A DNA stretch of 64,000 nucleotides from Polyangiaceae bacterium. Lineage in GTDB: Bacteria; Myxococcota_A; Polyangia; Polyangiales; Polyangiaceae. The notes beneath the pieces are model-generated. The model was given only the letters and a program-made list of their open reading frames with translations. It had not been told where the DNA came from and ran no database searches. The stretch lies in contig CANJMI010000009.1 of assembly GCA_947475525.1 (NCBI GenBank), positions 161,646-225,645 of the forward strand, given 5' to 3'. This document shows positions 8,054 through 15,448 of the stretch, in pieces. Within the stretch, counting starts at the first letter, position 1. Every line of letters starts with the position of its first letter. A program made the position numbers and the translations under genes.

Positions 8054-9544
8054 ATGCCCGAGATTCGCGGCCGAGTCGTCGATGACCAGCACCGTGCCGT
8101 GTCCGGTGTGCGCGTCGAGCTGTTCAGCGATCAGGTCGGCATGGCGCCCGGCGCGCCGATCGCCGCAGCCGCAGGAGAGGACAACGGCGGACTCATCCAG
8201 ATGCTGAGCGGCCGCCGGCTCGGGCAGGCGACCACCGATAACCAGGGAAATTACACGCTGAGGTACGAACAGCCGACGGCGCGCGATCTGCCGTACCTGT
8301 TGTATTACCTGCCCGACGCGCTCGAGCCGATCCAGGTGAACGCGATCAATCCCGGGCGCGAGAACCAGCGGCCGGTCCACACCGTGCTACGCGGAAGGCC
8401 GAACGAGCCGCCGCGTCGCCGGGTGCGCTCGGTCGATTCGTCGCGCGTCGATCAAGGGATATCGCCGATCGGCGTCACGCACAACGTCTACGCCCAGCTC
8501 GAATCCGCCATCGCTTCGGGCGACGCCGATTTGCGCCGCCAGATGGACGAACTCGCGTTGCGCTACGACGAGGATCAGCAGCGAATTCTCAACGCTTCGA
8601 ACGACGGCTTCGGCGACGCGCTCGTCCAGTTCGACCACAACGAGCGCTGGCGGCGCGCCAACGCGCATCAGCTCCTGCAGACGCATATGGCCCGCTGGAT
8701 GGATCGCGCGCAGACCGCAGCGCAGGACATCTACATGGCGATGGATGGCTACCTGATGGTGCGAACCTTGACTATGGGGCTCGCCGAGATCAGCAGCGCT
8801 GCCGTCCGGCGGGTGACCGAAGCGGTGGCCGAGCGACGAGGGGCGACCGCGGGAACGGAGCTCGCCGAACGTGGAGCCGCATCCGCCGCGAGAGGTCCGG
8901 CGGAAGAAGCGGCGGAACGTGCGGCGACCGCCGGCCCACGACCGGTCGAGTTGTCAGCCGAGTCGTCCGCGCCGCGCCTCGGAGCGCGTAACCCCGCCGC
9001 TCCACCCCTCATTGCACCGGGTAGCGCCCTCCCCAATGCACCCCGCTTCCACGACTACGCCCGCCGCGGAATTTTCAGCTCTCCGGCGTGGCGGACACAG
9101 CTCGCCCAGGGGCCGTACTCGAACTGTTGGGCCTGCTGCATTCGGATGATCTTCCGCGACCTCGGCGTCGAACTCGGCGAACAGATGGCAACCAACCAGT
9201 TTACCATCCACGGCGCCCGCGACATGACCGCGGTGCTCCGCTACCTGCGGTTGCAGATGTGCAACAAGATCCCGGGGCTCATCACTTCGGCCGGGCGCTA
9301 CGAGTTTTCCGCGATCCAGAACGTCGTCATGGGCGGGACGAACCGGACGTTCATGGCGGCGATTCACCGGCCCGGCTGGGTCGAAGCTCACGTCGTCATC
9401 GTCGACGCGGTACGTCCCGCCGTCATCCGTGGCCAAGAAGTCATAGCGGTATGGGTCCGCGATCCCAACGGCTTCAGCTACGTCCAGCGCGTCTCCGACT
9501 TCATGGCGGAATACCTGGGCGAAGGTATCTTCGTCGGGATCTAG
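8054..9544 (+). CDS. Putative T6SS effector with a papain-like cysteine protease domain
   Basis: The 496-residue product starts at the ATG 2 bases after the upstream stop. Residues about 3-75 form a carboxypeptidase-regulatory-like/transthyretin-type domain (IRGRVVDDQHRAVSGVRVEL, TTDNQGNYTLRYE). A helical, Ala/Glu-rich middle follows (about 130-300), then an Ala/Pro linker. The C-terminal about 150 residues hold QGPYSNCWACC: Gln352, Cys358 and Trp359 have exactly the papain oxyanion-Gln/nucleophile spacing. His446 (VEAHVVIVDAV) and Asp470 (WVRDPNGF) complete a plausible triad. A C39-like or other papain-fold activity (protease, deamidase or acyltransferase) is possible. No signal peptide is seen, consistent with T6SS delivery. 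Confidence 0.65.
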   Translation: MPEIRGRVVDDQHRAVSGVRVELFSDQVGMAPGAPIAAAAGEDNGGLIQMLSGRRLGQATTDNQGNYTLRYEQPTARDLPYLLYYLPDALEPIQVNAINPGRENQRPVHTVLRGRPNEPPRRRVRSVDSSRVDQGISPIGVTHNVYAQLESAIASGDADLRRQMDELALRYDEDQQRILNASNDGFGDALVQFDHNERWRRANAHQLLQTHMARWMDRAQTAAQDIYMAMDGYLMVRTLTMGLAEISSAAVRRVTEAVAERRGATAGTELAERGAASAARGPAEEAAERAATAGPRPVELSAESSAPRLGARNPAAPPLIAPGSALPNAPRFHDYARRGIFSSPAWRTQLAQGPYSNCWACCIRMIFRDLGVELGEQMATNQFTIHGARDMTAVLRYLRLQMCNKIPGLITSAGRYEFSAIQNVVMGGTNRTFMAAIHRPGWVEAHVVIVDAVRPAVIRGQEVIAVWVRDPNGFSYVQRVSDFMAEYLGEGIFVGI

Positions 9545-9967
9545 CCCGCTTTCAATCAGCTCCCACCCGCTTGCGGTGTCGGCGCGAGAACGCCGGCGTG
9601 CACGAGCACCCCACGGTGAACATTGAAGCCACCGATCTCGGCGACCCACGGGCTCTTCTTTCCACGGCGATGCTCGTCCCCGCACCGCACGACGGTCCCG
9701 AGTGTCTGTCTCGCTAGCAAACCGGACATTTGCCTTGGCGCTTAGACCGGACAGGTCCCTTGCTCTCTACAGCGGGGATTCTACACCTGGCACCTCATCG
9801 AGCAGCAACTCACCATCAAGCCGAGTGTCTACGACCGCGCGACGAGGCTGCCCGCGGTCGGGAAGCGCTCTTCGGGTGGGCGAAAATTGAGCAGCAAACG
9901 ACCGGCGACTCCAACCTCAGCGCCCTGTCCATCTAGGCGGGCTACCGCTTCATGCTATGGGTCAGTC
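9545..9967. other. Intergenic region with a possible frameshifted gene relic
   Basis: A 423-base gap follows the effector gene. Between about 9779 and 9937 two overlapping plus-strand frames look coding in sequence: FYTWHLIEQQLTIKPSVYDR in one frame, then REALFGWAKIEQQTTGDSNL ending in a stop in another. This suggests a decayed gene with one frameshift. I cannot name its family. The rest shows nothing I recognise. Confidence 0.35.
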
Positions 9968-10573
9968 ATGAGCAAACCTCATCCCCTGCGCGCGGCGACC
10001 GCGATCTTCGTTACCTTGGTCGCTGCAGCCGATTGCGGCGGGAAGGGCGTCGACGATGAGAATTCCGCGCGGCGCGCCTACCTCGGTCTCGACGCTTCGG
10101 TCGACCGTGGCATCAACCTCCGGATGGCGGGTTTCAACGCCGCCAAGAACGCCAGCATCCCACCGCAGACCGGCTCCGGCAGCGCCAGCGGCACCATGAC
10201 GGTGTCTGGCAAAGTCGACCAGGGCGCATCCGCAAACAAGGAGATGCGCTTGCAGGATGCGCTCGCCGGCTACTCGGACGGGCCGGTCGAGACGAGCTAC
10301 CACATCACCTACGACACCGATCCCGCAGCGCTGCCGGAACTCGATCTGAGTCTGCGCAACATTCCAAACGGCACCTTCACCGGCTCATTGATCGGAAAGT
10401 TCAACATGAGCGGCGATCTCGAGGGTGCGGTCACGCTCACGCTCTCCCTGGCTGGAAAGATCCAGGCCGTCATGGGCAAGACGGATGCGATCGAGCGCAC
10501 GCCTGGGAGCACCACCATAACGGGTACTGCCGATTCGGACTATGGCAGCTACGACGTCAACCTGACGCGCTAG
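9968..10573 (+). CDS. Exported hypothetical protein, beta-rich
   Basis: A 201-residue product from ATG 9968 (longer upstream starts lack support). The N terminus is a hydrophobic export signal; VAAADC is a poor lipobox because Asp precedes Cys, so lipidation is doubtful. The mature part is Gly/Ser/Thr-rich with many alternating hydrophobic stretches (GTMTVSGKVDQG, TSYHITYDTD, GTFTGSLIGKFNMSG), suggesting a small beta-sandwich. I do not recognise the family. It is the first intact gene after the putative effector, 423 bases away, so an immunity role can be imagined but nothing in the sequence demonstrates it. Confidence 0.5.
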   Translation: MSKPHPLRAATAIFVTLVAAADCGGKGVDDENSARRAYLGLDASVDRGINLRMAGFNAAKNASIPPQTGSGSASGTMTVSGKVDQGASANKEMRLQDALAGYSDGPVETSYHITYDTDPAALPELDLSLRNIPNGTFTGSLIGKFNMSGDLEGAVTLTLSLAGKIQAVMGKTDAIERTPGSTTITGTADSDYGSYDVNLTR

Positions 10574-11206
10574 CCCTCGATTCGTTCGAATCGAGCGGTG
10601 AGTAACAACTGGAAAAACAGCTCCAGGGGGCGGGTACGCGCGTCGACCGAAGGCGTTGGCACGCGGGGAGAGGAGTTGAGCTTTGTGATACGGAGCCTGA
10701 ACCTGCGAATGCGACGGGGGATCTCGAGGCGATCCTGAGCGAGGGGAGGTCTGGTGATGTATCTGCAGAGTCTCTGTAGTTGAGCTGCGGATAGGAAAAG
10801 TGAAGCTGGAAAACGCCCGATTCGGCAGGGCAACTCGGCGCGAACTCGGCGGGCCAAGGCCGGCTAACAAAAACAAAAAAATCCAACAACCGGTGGTTTG
10901 GGTGGCTGAAGTGCGGCTGGGTCCCGACAACCCAAAGAACGGACGCACCCGTGCACTGGCCGGCATGGACACGGCGATGGCCGCGCTCGGCGTCAGGGAA
11001 CGCTGAACGGTTACATCGCGACTGTCCCGGTGGCGGAGCGCGCGGGCTCCATGCACCGTCGCCGCGTCACAGTAGCCACCGTGACAGTCTTACCCTGTCC
11101 GCGTCCTGGCGATTTGCGTCTCCGCATGCCGGCGCCACGGCCCGCGGGGCCCTGGTCGGGGCGCCGCGGCAGGACGGCCAGCGCGACGGTTGATCAATCG
11201 ATCAGC
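10574..11206. other. Intergenic region holding repeat copy B
   Basis: This 633-base gap lies between two convergent genes for exported proteins. Copy B of the dispersed repeat occupies 10613-10722. An A-rich stretch occurs at 10868-10882. A short inverted repeat GTCAC...GTGAC lies near 11068-11087. I see no credible coding sequence. Confidence 0.5.
10613..10722 (+). repeat. Dispersed intergenic repeat, copy B
   Basis: Same block order as copy A at 4942-5058: AAAAACAGCTCCAGGGGG, GACCGAAGGCGTTGGCACGC, GGGGAGAGGAGTTGAGC, TGTGATACGGAGCCTGA, ACCTGCGAATGCGACGGGGGAT, with small gaps. It begins about 40 bases after the stop codon of the plus-strand gene ending at 10573. The two copies are about 5.7 kb apart in the same orientation. 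Confidence 0.6.
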
Positions 11207-11746
11207 TCAACGGAACGCGGGCGCCGAGTAGCTCGTCTTCTCGCACTTGTCGGAGCCGGCGGTCTTACGCGTGTAGCCCGACTCGCACTTCGACTCCGTG
11301 CGCGTCTCCGTCTCCTTCTTGCAAGTGTCCCGGTTAGCGTCGCCGTCGGTTACCTTCGTCGCCCCCGCCACGCTGCACTTGACCGGCTTTTGCCCCTTGT
11401 TCTCGGTCTTGTGCTCGCAATGGTCAACCCCGGCCTTGACGACGATCTTCCAGTTGTCCTTGATGTCGGTCAGGGCGAGGTCGCACTCGGTGGCGGAAGG
11501 AACCATGCTGATCTTCTCGCACATGTCGATGCCGATGATATCCGTCTTCAGCGTGGAGCCGGTGACGGGGCAAGTCGCCGAATTCGACTCAATCTTCTCG
11601 CAGGTGTGCTGCTTGCCGACGCCGTTCTGCTTGAGCGTTCCGCTCGTGCAGTAAGGGGAGTACCAGGTTTCGGCACTCGCGACGCCCGCAAGGGTTAGGA
11701 GAGAGAGCACAACGCCAGCCTTCACATTCAACGCAAGCTTCAACAT
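11207..11746 (-). CDS. Secreted cysteine-rich repeat protein
   Basis: The 179-residue product has a classical signal peptide (LSLLTLAGVASA, cleavage before ETWYSP). The mature part holds about 14 cysteines in a recurring pattern in which a CEK or CKK tripeptide follows each segment: HTCEKIES, DMCEKIS, DHCEHKTE, DTCKKETE, DKCEKTS. This looks like four to five diverged disulfide-bonded modules of roughly 30 residues. I do not recognise a named family. An extracellular or periplasmic location is clear; the function is not. Confidence 0.65.
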   Translation of the reverse strand: MLKLALNVKAGVVLSLLTLAGVASAETWYSPYCTSGTLKQNGVGKQHTCEKIESNSATCPVTGSTLKTDIIGIDMCEKISMVPSATECDLALTDIKDNWKIVVKAGVDHCEHKTENKGQKPVKCSVAGATKVTDGDANRDTCKKETETRTESKCESGYTRKTAGSDKCEKTSYSAPAFR

Positions 11747-12029
11747 GGTTCACCTATAAAATTAAGTGGTAGCCCAGATGGCCGACCACAACGGTATCGA
11801 CCGGGACAGCTGCGCCCGCTCCCCGGAGAATCCGTGGAGGGTGCCCGCCCGTAGTGGATGGCCTTTTGGGTACCGAGCCCCACCTGGCCAATCCAGGCGG
11901 GACGCTGCCACCATCCCCCACATCCGTCAACGGGCCGGGCCCCCCAAGAGGGTCGGTAGCACGATTTCTTCAGCGGTCCCGAGGCAGTTCGCAGGAGTGA
12001 AGGTTCAGCGGCCAACGCCGCGATGGGCG

Positions 12030-12218
12030 CGATAGAGCGCGCTCGCCGATCACCGTGTCGAGATCGATGTCGGCGCCCACGGGCACGAGCAGGCCAATCT
12101 CGAAGCGATAGAGCTCCGATAGCCCCTCGCGGCCACGAAACGCCGCCACTCGAGTGGACTCTGGAAGAGCCTTCGACTCGAAACGAAATAGGTCCCCAAC
12201 ACGATCCGTTGTCGCCAT
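12030..12218 (-). pseudogene. vgrG: vgrG 5' fragment (N terminus only)
   Basis: From the ATG at 12218 about 62 residues match the start of T6SS VgrG/phage gpD-type spike proteins: FRFESKALPESTRVAAFRGR, GLSELYRFEIGLLVP, DIDLDTVIGERA. Homology stops abruptly after GERALS near 12035. The frame runs on to 11970 but no longer looks like VgrG. The fragment points toward the 3' fragment at 6916-7431, which lies on the opposite strand; together they hold the two ends of a vgrG but not the middle of about 300 residues. Confidence 0.65.
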
Positions 12219-12344
12219 GCCCGTCCCCCTAACCCGGTCTTATAGGTCGACGCTCGCGGGGATGCTAGGTCTGACCCATGCTGAAGCCCGCGCCAGGGGT
12301 CAGCCGCTCGGCCGGGGAGTGAAGAGCAAGAGTGGGGCGTGCCC

Positions 12345-12373
12345 TTGACTCAGTGCGGCATTGTCAATAGACC
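12345..12373 (+). promoter_or_regulatory. Possible promoter of etfBA
   Basis: TTGACT (12345-12350) and TAGACC (12368-12373) are separated by 17 bases. The -10 is poor (3 of 6). If real, transcription would start close to the GTG at 12381, giving an almost leaderless message. This is a suggestion only. Confidence 0.25.
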
Positions 12374-12380
12374 GAACGGC

Positions 12381-13205
12381 GTGAAAATCCTCGTCGCACT
12401 CAAGCGCGTTGCGGACCCCGACAACGCCAACAAGGTGAAGATCCCCGCGGACGGCTCCAAGGTCGATACGACCGGGCTCGAGTGGAAGCCGAACCCGTTT
12501 GACGACTACGCGCTGGAGGCGGCGCTTCGACTCACCGAAGACGGCAAGAGCACGAAGGTGCGGAAAGGCGAGGTCGTGGTCGTAAGCTTCGGTCCGAAGG
12601 AGGTCGAGACGACCTTGAGGAGCGCGCTCGCGACGGGCGCCGATCGTGCGATTCGAGTCGAGTGCACGGACGAACAGCTCGACGGATTCGTCGTCGCCAA
12701 GGCGCTTGCAGCGCTCGCGGTTGCCGAGAAGCCGGACGTCGTAATCCTCGGCAAGCAGGCGGTTGACGGCGACTCGAACCAGGTCGGCCAAATCCTCGCC
12801 GAGTTGCTCGATTGGCCACAGGCTGCGTTCGCGGCCACCCTGCGCGAAGAGAGCGCCGGATTGCTCGTCGCTCGCGAAGTCGATGGTGGCGTCGTCGAGG
12901 TCCGCGTGTCGTATCCGGCCGTCGTCACGGTTGACCTGCGCGTCGTGGCGCCAACCAGCGTGTACTCGGCTTCGACCGATCGCGCATTCAAGTACAACGA
13001 TGGCGTCCGCTTCGCCCCGCTCCCCGCGATCATGCAGGCGCGCAAGAAGCCGCTCGACACAAAGACTCTGGCCGAGCTCACGACCGAGAAACCGCGCATC
13101 CGCTACGTAAAGTACGAGGCGCCGCCGGCACGCAAGGCTGGCGCCAAGGTGGCGAACGTCGATGCGCTGCTCGACAAGCTCAAGAACGAAGCTAAAGCGC
13201 TCTGA
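12381..13205 (+). CDS. etfB: Electron transfer flavoprotein, beta subunit
   Basis: The 274-residue product from the GTG at 12381 begins VKILVALKRVADPDN, the conserved EtfB start; an ATG 14 codons upstream is less likely. Further hallmarks are NPFDDYALEAALRL, VVVVSFGPKEVETTLRSALATGADRAI, VILGKQAVDGDSNQVGQILAELL and VDLRVVAPTS. With EtfA it forms the FAD/AMP-containing heterodimer that carries electrons from acyl-CoA and related dehydrogenases to ETF-ubiquinone oxidoreductase. etfA follows after 26 bases. Confidence 0.95.
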   Translation: MKILVALKRVADPDNANKVKIPADGSKVDTTGLEWKPNPFDDYALEAALRLTEDGKSTKVRKGEVVVVSFGPKEVETTLRSALATGADRAIRVECTDEQLDGFVVAKALAALAVAEKPDVVILGKQAVDGDSNQVGQILAELLDWPQAAFAATLREESAGLLVAREVDGGVVEVRVSYPAVVTVDLRVVAPTSVYSASTDRAFKYNDGVRFAPLPAIMQARKKPLDTKTLAELTTEKPRIRYVKYEAPPARKAGAKVANVDALLDKLKNEAKAL

Positions 13206-13231
13206 ACCACACGCACGAAAGGAACAACATC

Positions 13232-14206
13232 ATGGCAAACGTACTTGTCGTTGCAGAGTTCGCTGAAGGCAAAGTCAAGAGGACCACGCATTCGGCCGTC
13301 ACCTTCGCTCGCACCGCCGCTGCGGCCCTCGGTGGTAGTTATTCGATCCTCGTGCTCGGCTCGGAGCTCGGTGCCGCTGCCGAGGAGCTCGCGAAGCTCG
13401 GGGCTGAGAAGGTGCTGGTCGTCGACGACGCCTCCCTTGCGAATTACCTCGCGGAACGCTACGCGCCGACCGTCGCCGCCGTAGCGAAGGACTACGCGGT
13501 GGTCGTGGCTGCGGCCAGTGGCTTCGGCAAGGATCTCTTGCCGCGTGTGGCCGGAAGGGTCGAGGCGGGTTATGCCGCCGACATCACCGACGTCACCGCG
13601 AGCGGGGGGACGCTTCACTACAAGCGCCCGTTGTTCGCCGGCAACGCCTTTGGCATCTGCGTGGTCGAGTCCGCGATTCAGGTCGTGACCGTGCGTCAGA
13701 GCGCGTTCGCGGCTGCCGAGTCGACGGGTTCCGCGTCGCCTATCGAGAAGGTCGCGCTCGCGGCTGTCGGGCAAGCTGCGGCGCGCGTCGAGTGGGTGAA
13801 GTGCGACCAGGTGAAGAGCGAGCGGCCCGAGCTCGCCGAGGCGAAGGTTGTGGTCTCCGGTGGCCGCGCGCTGAAGGAGCAATTCTATGCGCTGCTCGAT
13901 CCGCTGGCGGACGTGCTCGGTGCCGCGGTTGGTGCGAGCCGTGCCGCATGTGACAACGGCTATTGCGCGCCGGATCTCCAGGTCGGTCAGACCGGCAAGG
14001 TCGTTGCTCCCGGGCTCTACTTTGCAATCGGCATCAGCGGGGCCATCCAGCACCTCGCCGGCATGAAGAGCAGCAAAGTGATTGTGTCGATCAACAAAGA
14101 CGGCGACGCGCCGATCTTCCAGGTCTCCGATTATGGTCTTGTGGGCGATCTCTTCCAGATCGTCCCCGAATTGACCGAGAAGCTGACGGCGCTCAAAGCC
14201 GGTTGA
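13232..14206 (+). CDS. etfA: Electron transfer flavoprotein, alpha subunit
   Basis: The 324-residue protein starts at an ATG preceded by GAAAGGAAC, a good ribosome binding site. The C-terminal FAD-binding domain is intact: [12 protein letters not shown] (GGR motif), [48 protein letters not shown] and [21 protein letters not shown]. It binds the FAD of the ETF heterodimer and is the partner of EtfB encoded just upstream. A terminator-like hairpin overlaps its stop codon. Confidence 0.95.
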   Translation: MANVLVVAEFAEGKVKRTTHSAVTFARTAAAALGGSYSILVLGSELGAAAEELAKLGAEKVLVVDDASLANYLAERYAPTVAAVAKDYAVVVAAASGFGKDLLPRVAGRVEAGYAADITDVTASGGTLHYKRPLFAGNAFGICVVESAIQVVTVRQSAFAAAESTGSASPIEKVALAAVGQAAARVEWVKCDQVKSERPELAEAKVVVSGGRALKEQFYALLDPLADVLGAAVGASRAACDNGYCAPDLQVGQTGKVVAPGLYFAIGISGAIQHLAGMKSSKVIVSINKDGDAPIFQVSDYGLVGDLFQIVPELTEKLTALKAG

Positions 14207-14225
14207 GTCGCGCGTCGCCGGCTTT
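14195..14225 (+). terminator. Terminator-like hairpin at the end of etfA
   Basis: AAAGCCGG (14195-14202) and CCGGCTTT (14218-14225) are perfect complements with a 15-base loop; the 5' arm overlaps the last etfA codons. There is no U-tract beyond the TTT inside the stem, so it may only weaken read-through. Confidence 0.4.
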
Positions 14226-14294
14226 GGCCTGAGTGCGCCAAAGACCGTGCGGCTGTGCTTGACGCTGACGGCTCCGGCAGGTTCCATTGTCACC

Positions 14295-14555
14295 ATGGAA
14301 TCGCCGGAGCATCCTTTTTTGTCGGACGCTTTTGTCGCGTCGGAAATCGACCGGGCCCTCGCGCCGTTCAGCGGCGTGCTCGACGCCTCCGAGCGTGCGT
14401 GGATGCGTGCGGCCCTCGCCGCCGAGCTCGCCGAGGATGGGGAGCTCCAAGGATTGCTCGCCGCGGTTCACCCGTCGACCATCGACGTCAGCGGCGAGCG
14501 CCTGCGGCCGTGGCTCGAACTCGTCGCCGCGGTTGAGGCACGTGAGGTCGGTTGA
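14295..14555 (+). CDS. Small hypothetical protein
   Basis: An 86-residue product from ATG 14295. It is acidic and helical (FLSDAFVASEIDRALAPFSG, ERAWMRAALAAELAEDGEL), has no Cys, no export signal and no motif I recognise. Upstream in-frame starts within the etfA trailer lack a ribosome binding site. It lies between etfA and a lipoprotein gene on the same strand, 22 bases before the latter. Confidence 0.5.
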   Translation: MESPEHPFLSDAFVASEIDRALAPFSGVLDASERAWMRAALAAELAEDGELQGLLAAVHPSTIDVSGERLRPWLELVAAVEAREVG

Positions 14556-14577
14556 AGTTGACGGGCTTGTGCGGTCC

Positions 14578-15408
14578 ATGCCGCTTTTCCCGGTCTTTTT
14601 TGCGGTCTTTTTTGCAGCGTGCGTCCTCGACCGAAGCGGGCTTCGCGAGCCGTTGGACAGCGTTGCGAGTGCCGCATCGGTCGGCAGCGGGGGTACGGGC
14701 CCAAGTGGCCCTGTCAGTGCGACCGGCAGCAGCGGGGCAGGTGTTGGGGGCAGCAGCACGACTTCCGGCGGCGGCTGCAGTCCCGAGTGCGCGCTCGCGG
14801 ATGGGTTTTTTTGCGAGTCCGTGATGGGCAGCTCCGAGTGTTGGCACCGGCAGGACGTGACGGTCGAGCCCGACGAGCCTCTCGCGATCGAGGACAACAA
14901 CTACGACGGCACGTTGGACTCGATGAACTGTTTGACCTTCGTCGCAGGCGGTGACGGCATACGGACCGTGACGGCCGTGGAGCTGAGGCTCGGGCTCGAG
15001 CACGAGCGCCTTGGGCACTTGGTGGTGAAGGTGCAAAGCCCGGACGGGACGATCCTCACGGTGCTGAATCGCCCGGGCACCAGCGAGCCTAAAGATGACG
15101 GCAATTCGAAGGGCGACGGTAGTGCGGCGAACCTCGCGGCGGACTATCCCCTCGCGTTCCGCGACGGAGCCGCGACCTCCGCGGAGGACATGGGCAAAGG
15201 CCTCGAGGACGCGGACGTGGTCTGCAAGTCATCACCGAACACGTGCGAATTCGCGCCGGCCCCCGACAGCGACGATGCCTCTCTCGAGGGCTTCGCGGGA
15301 TTTTCAGGTGAGCCTCCCGAGGGGGAGTGGCTCGTGTGTGCCGGCGACGCCGTCGGCATGGTCGAGGGCACGCTGGCCTCGGCGACGCTGACGCTCTTCT
15401 CAAAGTGA
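14578..15408 (+). CDS. Lipoprotein with a proprotein-convertase P-domain-like module
   Basis: The 276-residue product starts with a lipoprotein signal (MPLFPVFFAVFFAAC) and a Gly/Ser linker, then a short Cys cluster (GGGCSPECALADGFFCES). Residues about 100-276 fit the subtilisin-type P domain: AIEDNNYDGTLDSM, VTAVELRLGLEHERLGHLVVKVQSPDGTILTVLNRPG, then PPEGEWLVCAGDAVG, EGTLASATLTL. P domains usually sit behind subtilisin-like proteases and stabilise them or bind calcium; here no protease is attached. A surface-exposed binding role is inferred. Confidence 0.65.
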   Translation: MPLFPVFFAVFFAACVLDRSGLREPLDSVASAASVGSGGTGPSGPVSATGSSGAGVGGSSTTSGGGCSPECALADGFFCESVMGSSECWHRQDVTVEPDEPLAIEDNNYDGTLDSMNCLTFVAGGDGIRTVTAVELRLGLEHERLGHLVVKVQSPDGTILTVLNRPGTSEPKDDGNSKGDGSAANLAADYPLAFRDGAATSAEDMGKGLEDADVVCKSSPNTCEFAPAPDSDDASLEGFAGFSGEPPEGEWLVCAGDAVGMVEGTLASATLTLFSK

Positions 15409-15448
15409 CGCAGCGTGTCACGCGGGCGCGCTTTGCAATTCGCCGCTG

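Larger units (their letters stand above)
11747..12380. other. Intergenic region holding a vgrG 5' fragment and the etf leader
   Basis: Between the Cys-rich protein gene and etfB lies a truncated vgrG start on the minus strand (about 12030-12218). The interval 11760-12025 shows no recognisable coding sequence. The last 40 bases before the etfB GTG hold a weak promoter-like pair described separately. Confidence 0.5.

Noticed and set aside
6916..12218. Prophage
   Set aside because: The spike pieces resemble VgrG of T6SS; no capsid, terminase, integrase or lysis genes are present.
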